From assembly GCA_035934405.1 (NCBI GenBank), contig DASYXW010000038.1, forward strand, positions 1-25,090: 25,090 nt of DNA. Reading direction: 5' to 3'. The notes under the pieces were generated by a model. That model ran no database searches. It was not told the DNA's origin and saw only the letters and a list, made by a program, of their open reading frames with translations. The translations under genes were made by a program, and so were the position numbers. This document shows positions 8,455-14,575 of this stretch, piece by piece. Source of the stretch: DASYXW01 sp035934405. Lineage in GTDB: Bacteria > Acidobacteriota > Terriglobia > UBA7540. Every line of letters begins with the position of its first letter. Position 1 is the stretch's first letter.

Positions 8455-8970
8455 ATGAACTTAGCAGCCCACACCACGGCCGACGACTCTGCCCGCCAAT
8501 TCCTTCGTCATACCGTCGCCACGCTGGCCTATCGCGGCGCCAAGGCCCTGCGCGGCGCGCCGGCGGGATTCGCCGAGTTCCGCCTCCCGGACCGCATCGC
8601 AACGAAAACTCGAACGCCGGGCGAGATCCTGGCGCATCTTGGCGATCTGCTCGACTGGGCGCTCTCGATGGCGCAAGGACAAGAGGAATGGCACAACTCG
8701 CCGGTGCTTCCGTGGGAACAGGGCTCCGAGCGGTTCTTCAAGGCTCTGGAGGCGTTTGACGCTTGCCTCGCTTCCGACCAGCCTCTTGCGGCCCCGCCCG
8801 AAAGGCTGTTTCAGGGCGCTATCGCGGACTCGCTGACGCATGTCGGCCAAATCGGGATGCTGCGACGCCTGGCAGGCGCGCCCGTCCGCGGCGAGAACTA
8901 TTCGCGCGCCGAAATCGTCGCCGGCCGCGTGGGTCCCGAGCAGGCTCCTCCCGGTTTCGAGTTTGATTAG
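8455..8970 (+). CDS. DinB-superfamily protein
   Basis: 171 residues. The pattern matches the DinB/YfiT-type four-helix metal-binding fold: a helix with LRHTVATLAYRGAKAL, then RTPGEILAHLGDLLDWALS with a conserved His, and SLTHVGQIGMLRRLAG, where the HxGQI motif supplies a typical metal-ligand His. DinB-fold proteins include thiol-dependent transferases and damage-induced proteins of unknown reaction, so the substrate cannot be inferred. The gene stands alone, divergent from the beta-helix gene. The start at 8455 gives the usual DinB length. A 245-residue frame on the opposite strand is a high-GC shadow without recognisable features. Confidence 0.75.
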   Translation: MNLAAHTTADDSARQFLRHTVATLAYRGAKALRGAPAGFAEFRLPDRIATKTRTPGEILAHLGDLLDWALSMAQGQEEWHNSPVLPWEQGSERFFKALEAFDACLASDQPLAAPPERLFQGAIADSLTHVGQIGMLRRLAGAPVRGENYSRAEIVAGRVGPEQAPPGFEFD

Positions 8971-9475
8971 CTCCAGTTTGCCAGTCGGTGAAACAACGCC
9001 ACTCCGGTCCGAGCGATAAAAGCCCTGATTTGAGGCGACTTCCCTTCGATGCGAGGGCTCCCGATGCGAAAACACTTGACAAGAATATGCCCGATGGTGT
9101 ATTAATATGTCATGACAGCAGCACGCCGGATCCTTCCCCAGCTTCGAGGTCACCGACCCCGCCGCCTCCCGACCCGGCCCGAAGCGAAACCAAGCCAAAG
9201 GCGTGCCAGATATCTCTCGTGCTATCAGTGGGGAAATGGCGCTATCACGATCCCACGGCGGCTTTCCACCTCCGCCAATTGACGCTAGAAGCCGGAATCT
9301 TTTTTGGAACCAAGCAGATTCATGACATGTACATCAAAGTTTGTCGCTCGAAGCCGGAATCTATTTTGTAATCATATAGTTAGCCGAGCACATCGGCTGG
9401 CCCGATTCCTCCCGCGCTTGCGCAACCCTGTATGCTGGTCGCTAGCCCGAAGAGCCGGCCACGTCGATCTTCGGC
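8971..9475. other. Gene-poor interval with probable IS remnant
   Basis: No gene here is convincing. The interval contains a promoter-like TTGACA (9076-9081), 18-nt spacer and TATTAA (9100-9105). Six nt later an ATG opens a 56-codon, Arg/Pro-rich frame (9112-9282) that shows no recognisable family and could be chance. The stretch from about 9220 to 9370 (a TTTCCACCTCCGCCAATTGAC-like segment and the repeat pair that follows) resembles the ends of IS21-type insertion sequences. That resemblance is from memory of the pattern and is weak. A transposase is absent. Confidence 0.35.
9283..9368. repeat. Direct-repeat pair, possible IS end
   Basis: GAAGCCGGAATCT occurs at 9288-9300 and 9350-9362. The similarity extends to CGCT upstream and TTTTG downstream, so 24-nt units at 9283-9306 and 9345-9368 differ at two positions. 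The period is 62 nt. Between them lies the near-palindrome GACATGTACATC (about 9324-9335). Repeated blocks near the end are typical of IS21-family termini, but no other part of an element is present. Confidence 0.5.
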
Positions 9476-10540
9476 TCATATCGTCTTGGTTCTAAGGGTC
9501 TTAACTGGCGGGACGACTGCTTGTCTCAAGTCTGCAAGAAGCTCCCGGCGGCGGTTGTCACCCAGGAATGCGGCGCGGATGGCGTTCTCGTTGAGCGCGA
9601 CGATTTGCTCCCGCGAAAGCGCGAACTGCCCGGCGGCAAGTTCCAATTCCCGTGTGAGGGTTGTGTCAAACATCGCCGGGTCGTCGGTCGAGAGCGTGAC
9701 GGCGACGCCGGATTCGAGGAGCTTCGGCAAAGGATGGTCCTCGATACGCGCAAGAACGCCGGTGGCCACGTTGCTGGTAAGGCAAACTTCGAGAGGAACA
9801 CCCCGGTCGCGGAGCAGAGCGAGCACGCCGGAATCCTCGGCGGCGGTGAGCCCGTGCCCAATGCGTTCCGCGCCCAGCAGTTCGACCGCCTGGCGGACGC
9901 TTTCGGGGCCGGCCGCTTCGCCCGCGTGCGCCGTGGTGTGCAGGCCGAGGTCGCGCGCCTCGCGATAGACTTCCGCGAACAGTTCGGCCGGGCCGCGCGC
10001 TTCGTCGCCGCCGATTCCGAAGGCGACGACGCCCTGGGAGCGGTAGCGCCCCGCCCAGGCCAGAACTTCGCGGGCGTGCGCGGCGCCGAACTGGCGAATG
10101 GCGTCGAAAATCCAGTTCACCCGCACGCCGGTGCGAGCGGTGGTTTCGTGCGCCGCCTCAGAGACGGCCTCGAAGACGGCGTCCACCGGCTGCTTTTTCC
10201 ACAGCAGGACGCCGGCGGCGAGGGTGATCTCCGCGTACTGCACGTTCTCGGCAGCGAGCGCCTCGATGAGCCGCGTCGTCGCGAGCGCGTAATCGGCGGG
10301 CGAATCAAGAAGCAGGCTGACGAGCTTGAACGCGTTGAGAAAGTCCGCGAAGTCGCGGTAACGGAAACTCCGGCTCTCGCGCTCGGCAATCCAATCGTTG
10401 GTCTCGCGTTTGAGCCGGTTCTTGGCGCGGGCGAGTTCGCGCAACGTGGCGGGCTGGACGCTGCCTTCGAGGTGCAGATGCAGCTCGACTTTGGGAAGCG
10501 AGGCAATGAACGGAGCGAGCGATGGAACGGGCCTGGGCAC
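9476..10540 (-). CDS. Adenosine deaminase-family enzyme
   Basis: 354 residues, TIM-barrel amidohydrolase of the adenosine/adenine deaminase family. The zinc and catalytic residues are all visible: HLH at 21-23, H205 and E208 in TAHAGE, H229 in RIGHGL, and D286-D287 in STDDPAMF. The known family reaction is hydrolytic removal of the 6-amino group of adenosine-like nucleosides in the cytoplasm. Because mqnE is present in the same window, 6-amino-6-deoxyfutalosine is a realistic alternative substrate, since relatives of this family perform that menaquinone step in some bacteria. The only start that keeps the conserved N-terminus is a GTG at 10540, five nt behind the stop of the upstream gene. 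With no clear ribosome-binding site there, translation is probably coupled. A 359-residue frame on the other strand is a shadow. Confidence 0.9.
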   Translation of the reverse strand: MPRPVPSLAPFIASLPKVELHLHLEGSVQPATLRELARAKNRLKRETNDWIAERESRSFRYRDFADFLNAFKLVSLLLDSPADYALATTRLIEALAAENVQYAEITLAAGVLLWKKQPVDAVFEAVSEAAHETTARTGVRVNWIFDAIRQFGAAHAREVLAWAGRYRSQGVVAFGIGGDEARGPAELFAEVYREARDLGLHTTAHAGEAAGPESVRQAVELLGAERIGHGLTAAEDSGVLALLRDRGVPLEVCLTSNVATGVLARIEDHPLPKLLESGVAVTLSTDDPAMFDTTLTRELELAAGQFALSREQIVALNENAIRAAFLGDNRRRELLADLRQAVVPPVKTLRTKTI

Positions 10541-10545
10541 GGAGG

Positions 10546-11421
10546 TCAGCGCGGGGGCAGCGCCGGACTGCCGGCGTTCAGCCAGGCGCTCAGCCAGTAG
10601 GAACCCGCGTCCCGCGCCGCGGCATTGAGTTCACGGCTGGCGGTGGAGCCTACCGCGGTGTAAAAACGATCGAAATATTCGTCGGTGTAGTCAGTCAGGC
10701 CCTCGCGCGCCTGGCGGTCGGCCCAGATGATCTGGTCCACCCAGGTGTTCGATTCGAGCGCCATGTCAAAAGCGTATTCCGTCGGGTCGTCAATCTTGAT
10801 GGCGTCCTCGGAGCGGAACATGATGAAGTTGGTGTAGCGGTCCACCAGGCTCGAGTCAAAGCGGCTGGACAAGCCGTTCTCAAAGATCAACTGCCCGTCG
10901 TAATCCTGGGTGGTGTGCATCGGATCGCGCGCGTCGGCGACGTAGTGCGCCAGCACCGCGGCGTCGAGCTTGGCCGCCTCCCATTTCTGCGCTTTGAAAT
11001 CGTTGGTGAGCTTGAGGCTGTATTCCCCGATCCGCCAAGGCAGCAGGCCGTCGCGGCTGATGCGTCCGCGGCCGTACTTCTTCACAGCGCTCTTGTAAGG
11101 GTGGGGCAGGCTGAGGTAGGGATACAGGCCGTACTTGTCGAGGTAGATGTAGTGGCGGGCGCGCTCATAGGGATCCTTCTTCATCCACTCGTCAGGGTCG
11201 CTCGAGTGGTCAATCAAGAACTGGCGGTTGGCTTCGAAGAAGCTGCGGATTTCCGGCGGCAGGGTTTGCACCGCCCAGTTGTTGACCATGCGATGCGCCG
11301 CCGGGCCCCAGCCGTAGAGTACAGAAGGCAGCAGGCAGGAAGCGGCAAGCAGAAGGCAGCAGGCAGAAGAGAGATAGCAGGAGCCAGCAGGCATTCGGAG
11401 GGACGAACGGTGCCGGCCCAT
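10546..11421 (-). CDS. Secreted zinc phospholipase C / S1-P1 nuclease family protein
   Basis: 291 residues with an N-terminal signal peptide; the mature protein should begin at or near W38. The zinc-ligand spacing of P1 nuclease is reproduced: W38 and H43 (WGPAAH), D75, H90 (RARHYIYLD), H159, D163 and H169 (AHYVADARDPMHT). The next expected ligand pair (HxxxD/E, as in GIHxRFE-type motifs) reads GLSSRFDSS, so the His appears replaced by Ser185 while D189 remains. The family hydrolyses phosphodiesters in phospholipids or single-stranded nucleic acid outside the cytoplasm; which applies here is open. The start could be ATG 11421 (gives a basic n-region, MGRHRSSLR) or ATG 11394. The hydrophobic core of the signal peptide is encoded by a DNA repeat (11322-11366). 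It is the second-last gene of the run and overlaps no other gene. Confidence 0.85.
   Translation of the reverse strand: MGRHRSSLRMPAGSCYLSSACCLLLAASCLLPSVLYGWGPAAHRMVNNWAVQTLPPEIRSFFEANRQFLIDHSSDPDEWMKKDPYERARHYIYLDKYGLYPYLSLPHPYKSAVKKYGRGRISRDGLLPWRIGEYSLKLTNDFKAQKWEAAKLDAAVLAHYVADARDPMHTTQDYDGQLIFENGLSSRFDSSLVDRYTNFIMFRSEDAIKIDDPTEYAFDMALESNTWVDQIIWADRQAREGLTDYTDEYFDRFYTAVGSTASRELNAAARDAGSYWLSAWLNAGSPALPPR
11322..11366. repeat. Intergenic-type repeat inside a signal-peptide coding region
   Basis: CAGAAGGCAGCAGGCAG occurs at 11322-11338 and 11350-11366, a perfect 17-mer with a 28-nt period. Related AGCAGG/CAGAAG units extend to about 11392. Because 28 is not a multiple of three, the two copies are read in different frames. 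Together they encode most of the hydrophobic core (ACCLLLAASCLLPSVLY) of the secreted zinc enzyme. Confidence 0.75.
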
Positions 11422-11495
11422 GCCGCGAAGTTGCTGACGGTGGTTCGAACGCTCGCTGGTTCTGCGCAGCATTAGATCTGCTTTCAGCCTTCTCC

Positions 11496-13025
11496 CTATC
11501 GCTTTTCGCCGCCCACCGCCACCGCGGCCGGAGCCGACGCAAACTCGCTGTGCCGACGGCTGTAGGCGAAGTAGATGACCAATCCAATGATGAGCCAAAT
11601 CAGAAAGCGCAGCCAGGTTTCGATCGGCAGGCTGGCCATCAAAATCAGGCAGCAGACGATGGCGGCTATGGGCACGAACGGAACCCACGGCGTCCGAAAA
11701 CCGCGGTGGCGCTCCGGCTGGCGGCTGCGCAGGATCAGCACGCCGAGCGACACCAGGATGAAGGCAAACAGCGTCCCGATGTTCGAAAGCTCGGAGAGCG
11801 TGCCGATGTCGAAAAACCCGGCCGGAATAGCGACAAAGAATCCCGCTACCCAGGTGCTGACGTGGGGGGTGCGGAAACGGACGTGGACTCTCGAAAACAC
11901 GCGCGGCAGCAGTCCGTCGCGCGACATGGAATACCACACGCGCGCCTGGCCGAGCTGATACACGAGCAGCGAGCTGAGCATCCCCATGAGCGCGCCCACC
12001 GTGACCACCCGCTCCACACCATACTGGTGAATGAATTCAAGCGCGTAAGCCACGGGCGCCGCGTTGTTGAGATGGCGCCAATTCTCGATGCCGGTGAGCA
12101 CCACGGCCACCGAGCAGTAGAGGACGGTGCAGACGATGAGCGAGGCGATGATGCCGAACGGCACGTCCTTCTGCGGGTTCTTGCACTCCTCGGCGGCGGT
12201 CGAAACCGAATCGAAGCCGATGTAGGTGAAGAACACGATCGCGCCGCCCGTAAGCACGCCCTGCCAACCGTTGGGCATGAACGGATGCCAATTGGGGGTC
12301 TTGATGTAACGTGACGCAAAACCCAGAAAGATGAGAATGGCCACGAGCTTCACCGCCACCATAACGTTGTTGGTGCCGGCGCTCTCACGAATACCGCGCA
12401 CCAGAATCACGGTGAGAATCATCACAATCAGGAACCCGGGCACGTTGAAGTAAGAACCGGTACGCCCCAGCGAATCGTTAAAGACGGGATTGGCAATCGA
12501 ATCGGGAATCTTCAGCCCTAAACCCGCCAAGAGGCTATCGATGTAGGCCGAGAACCCCACCGCCACCGCCATGTTGCTGACCGCGTATTCGAGGATCAGG
12601 TCCCAGCCGATAATCCAGGCCACCAGCTCCCCCAGCGTGGCGTAAGTGTAGGTGTAAGCGCTTCCGGCAATGGGAATCATGGAGGCGAGCTCGGCGTAAC
12701 AGAGTCCCGCGAGCGCGCAGGCGATGGCGACGAGGAAAAACGAGAGGGCGATGGCCGGCCCGGCGCCCGGACGCCCGGCCACTTTCACGACATGTCCGCC
12801 GTGGACGATCAGGTCGAGCAGCGGCGCCTTGAGCACGGATGGAAACTGGAGCACGGTGCCTGCGGCTGCCGTGCCCGTGAGGACGAAAATACCCGTGCCG
12901 ATGATGGCCCCGATGCCGAGCGCCGTGAGCGACCACGGGCCGAGCGTCTTCTTGAGGCGGTGCTCGGGCTCGTCGGCGTCGGCCAGCAGCTTGTCAATGC
13001 TCTTACAGCAGGTTAGTTGGCTCAT
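11496..13025 (-). CDS. APC-family amino-acid permease
   Basis: 509 residues, polytopic inner-membrane protein of the amino acid-polyamine-organocation superfamily, closest in pattern to the cationic amino-acid transporter (CAT/YfnA) group. The N-terminus has RLKKTLGPWSLTALGIGAII and GTGIFVLTG, the unwound substrate-binding TM1 signature. CALAGLCYAELASMIPIAGS and YTYATLGELVAWIIGWDLIL mark TM3 and its flank, and FFTYIGFDSVSTAAEE marks TM6. About 12 membrane segments are visible, ending in a short charged tail. Substrate specificity cannot be read from the sequence. GAGGG lies four nt before the ATG. The gene follows the 51-residue basic protein by 22 nt and precedes the secreted zinc enzyme by about 75 nt, so it is probably part of one transcript. 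Confidence 0.92.
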   Translation of the reverse strand: MSQLTCCKSIDKLLADADEPEHRLKKTLGPWSLTALGIGAIIGTGIFVLTGTAAAGTVLQFPSVLKAPLLDLIVHGGHVVKVAGRPGAGPAIALSFFLVAIACALAGLCYAELASMIPIAGSAYTYTYATLGELVAWIIGWDLILEYAVSNMAVAVGFSAYIDSLLAGLGLKIPDSIANPVFNDSLGRTGSYFNVPGFLIVMILTVILVRGIRESAGTNNVMVAVKLVAILIFLGFASRYIKTPNWHPFMPNGWQGVLTGGAIVFFTYIGFDSVSTAAEECKNPQKDVPFGIIASLIVCTVLYCSVAVVLTGIENWRHLNNAAPVAYALEFIHQYGVERVVTVGALMGMLSSLLVYQLGQARVWYSMSRDGLLPRVFSRVHVRFRTPHVSTWVAGFFVAIPAGFFDIGTLSELSNIGTLFAFILVSLGVLILRSRQPERHRGFRTPWVPFVPIAAIVCCLILMASLPIETWLRFLIWLIIGLVIYFAYSRRHSEFASAPAAVAVGGEKR

Positions 13026-13047
13026 GGACCCTCGGAGCGATCCTGAC

Positions 13048-13203
13048 CTAGCGTCGCGCCGGCCCGCCCGGCCCCTTCTTCTTCACCGTGGGTTTGCGCG
13101 AACCGCGGGGCTCCGTGCGCTTGGGCTTCGCGGTCTGCTTGGCGCGCGCCGCGCGCTTGAGCTTCTTGCGTTCAGCTTTGTCTTTGATTTTTTGCGTGTT
13201 CAT
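13048..13203 (-). CDS. Small very basic protein, 51 residues
   Basis: The frame reads MNTQKIKDKAERKKLKRAAR, continues with AKQTAKPKRTEPRGSRKPTV and ends KKKGPGGPARR. About 40% of residues are Lys or Arg. The first half could form a charged helix; the second half is Pro/Gly-rich and probably disordered. I do not recognise a named family, although short basic proteins with this KIKDKAERKKLKRA-type start occur in related genomes as far as I recall. The density of Lys codons and the fit into the gap between the thioredoxin and permease genes (22 nt before the permease ATG) argue that it is real. Binding of nucleic acid or ribosomes is a reasonable guess from charge only. No strong ribosome-binding site is seen. 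Confidence 0.6.
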   Translation of the reverse strand: MNTQKIKDKAERKKLKRAARAKQTAKPKRTEPRGSRKPTVKKKGPGGPARR

Positions 13204-13287
13204 AGTTCAGGTCTCGTCGCTCCCCATGGGTTCTAGACATGAATCGCGGCATTCAACTCTTTGGCGTGGCGGTGCACTATTGAACCT

Positions 13288-14469
13288 CTACGGTTGCAGG
13301 CCTGCGGTCTTCAGGGCTGCCACCAACTCCTCTTGACTGCGCCCGCCGATGTACTGCGCCTTCACGACGCCGCCGCGATCGATCACAATAACGGTGGGGA
13401 TGGCGTGGCAGGCGTACATCCGGTGGACTGTATCCTGGGAGTCCATCAGCACGGTGAAGTTGTATCCATGTTTTTCCAGGAACTTCCTCACCCTTCGGCT
13501 GTCTTCGTTGTTGACCCCGAGGATCACGACATCCTTTTTCCCATAAGCCTCATACAGCTTCTCGATCCGTGGTAGTTCCTCACGGCACGGCGGGCACCAA
13601 GTCGCCCAGAAATCCAGCAGCACAACCTTGCCGCGGAGATCGCTCAGGTTAACCTTCTCGCCCTGGAGGTTTTTCAGCGTGAAGTCGGCGGCGGTCTTGC
13701 CCACCAAGTTCGGACGCTCTCCCGGCAAGTCGAGCGTCTGGACCTCCGTGGCCTTCCCGGGAGGCGTGAACGCGAAGAGCTGCTCGCCCGGCAAGGCGCC
13801 CGTCTCAGCGCGCTTCAGATTGACCGTGGTCTCCACGTGCCACTGCCTACCGTTCTGCACGAGCTCGCTGGTCTCCCTGAGGCGAAGAACCAGGAAGCGC
13901 TGCTTGTCGATCCAGAGCTTGTACGCGCTCTCGGGCAATCGCAGCTCGACGACGTAGCAATCCACCTTCTGACCGTCGAATTTGACCTTCTCGTTCTTGC
14001 CGAGCCGGGCAGAAGCAGTGTACCGGGCCAGACCCAGGTAACGCGTCACCAGCAGCCGGCGGGTGGCGGTAACCAGGTCGGTTTCGTTCTCGTCCCCGGA
14101 GTCTGTTGCCTCATTCTCAGTCGCCGACGCCGCCTGTTCCTTCGTGTACTGCTTCTTTTGTGGCATGTACTCCCAGGTAGTCGAGCCGTTGCTGACGACG
14201 AGGACATCCTTCTGCTCGTCCTTGAACTCCAGCCGAACCTTGTCGGGCTTTTCGACCGCGAGGCCGAGGCGCGATTGCTGCGACCCGCTGGCGCCCCCCG
14301 CCGCCGCCGCGACATCTTCCTCGGCCTCGAACTGGTAACTCTGCAGGTTCTTATAAGTCGCGCCGACCCTGGCGAGGACGTCGCCGGCGGACATCTGGAA
14401 GGCGTGAGAAAAGGTGGGCACCGACGCGACGAGCAATGCCAGGCCGGCCACCGTGCGCAGAGTTTTCAT
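13288..14469 (-). CDS. Secreted TlpA/ResA-like thioredoxin with N-terminal LolA-like domain
   Basis: 393 residues. A signal peptide (MKTLRTVAGLALLVASVPTF, cleavage near SHA) is followed by a domain of about 220 residues resembling the LolA/LppX-type half-barrel carriers (YKNLQSYQFEAEEDV, KVRLEFKDEQKDVLVVSNGS, YVVELRLPESAYKLWIDKQ). From about residue 255 there is a complete TlpA/ResA-type thioredoxin domain (VGKTAADFTLKNLQGEKVNL) with active-site W291-C292-P-P-C295 and the cis-Pro in AIPT at about 358. The thioredoxin part would reduce or exchange disulfides in the periplasm. The carrier-like part may bind a lipid or partner protein; this is inferred. This two-domain layout recurs in Acidobacteria-like genomes as far as I can recall. 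ATG 14469 is chosen because it starts the signal peptide; an upstream extension has no recognisable content. It has its own promoter candidate just behind the uvrD terminator. Confidence 0.88.
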   Translation of the reverse strand: MKTLRTVAGLALLVASVPTFSHAFQMSAGDVLARVGATYKNLQSYQFEAEEDVAAAAGGASGSQQSRLGLAVEKPDKVRLEFKDEQKDVLVVSNGSTTWEYMPQKKQYTKEQAASATENEATDSGDENETDLVTATRRLLVTRYLGLARYTASARLGKNEKVKFDGQKVDCYVVELRLPESAYKLWIDKQRFLVLRLRETSELVQNGRQWHVETTVNLKRAETGALPGEQLFAFTPPGKATEVQTLDLPGERPNLVGKTAADFTLKNLQGEKVNLSDLRGKVVLLDFWATWCPPCREELPRIEKLYEAYGKKDVVILGVNNEDSRRVRKFLEKHGYNFTVLMDSQDTVHRMYACHAIPTVIVIDRGGVVKAQYIGGRSQEELVAALKTAGLQP

Positions 14470-14487
14470 AGGTTCCGAAAAGTCTCG

Positions 14488-14517
14488 ATGATACAACATG
14501 ACCGCACGTCGCTGCAA
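14488..14517 (-). promoter_or_regulatory. Putative promoter of the thioredoxin-led operon
   Basis: The minus strand has TTGCAG (14517-14512), an 18-nt spacer and TATCAT (14493-14488), about 18 nt before the ATG at 14469. It begins at the T-run of the uvrD terminator, which is the expected place for a new transcription unit. The same TATCAT hexamer is used in the candidate 23S promoter. Confidence 0.4.
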
Positions 14518-14542
14518 AAAATAGGCTGCTAAAAAGTAGCAG
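14515..14542 (-). terminator. Rho-independent terminator after the UvrD-like helicase gene
   Basis: On the minus strand CTGCTA (14542-14537), a 5-nt loop and TAGCAG (14531-14526) are followed by CC and TATTTTTT (to 14516). The stem is short and not GC-rich, but the T-run is good and the position, 34 nt past the helicase stop codon, fits. Confidence 0.6.
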
Positions 14543-14575
14543 TGAATTTGAAGTCCGCCCTTGCAGTCTAACCCG

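Noticed and set aside
9112..9282. 56-codon frame with a promoter-like sequence and leaderless-type ATG.
   Set aside because: Low-complexity Arg/Pro-rich product, no family, and it runs into the probable IS remnant; kept only as part of the interval description.
9435..9475. Weak CGAAGA/TCTTCG inverted repeat behind the adenosine deaminase-family gene as a terminator.
   Set aside because: Only six base pairs around a 14-nt loop and no T-run on the minus strand.
9521..10600. 359-codon open frame on the plus strand.
   Set aside because: It is antisense to the adenosine deaminase-family gene, which has a full set of catalytic motifs; the frame has no recognisable domain and reflects high GC.
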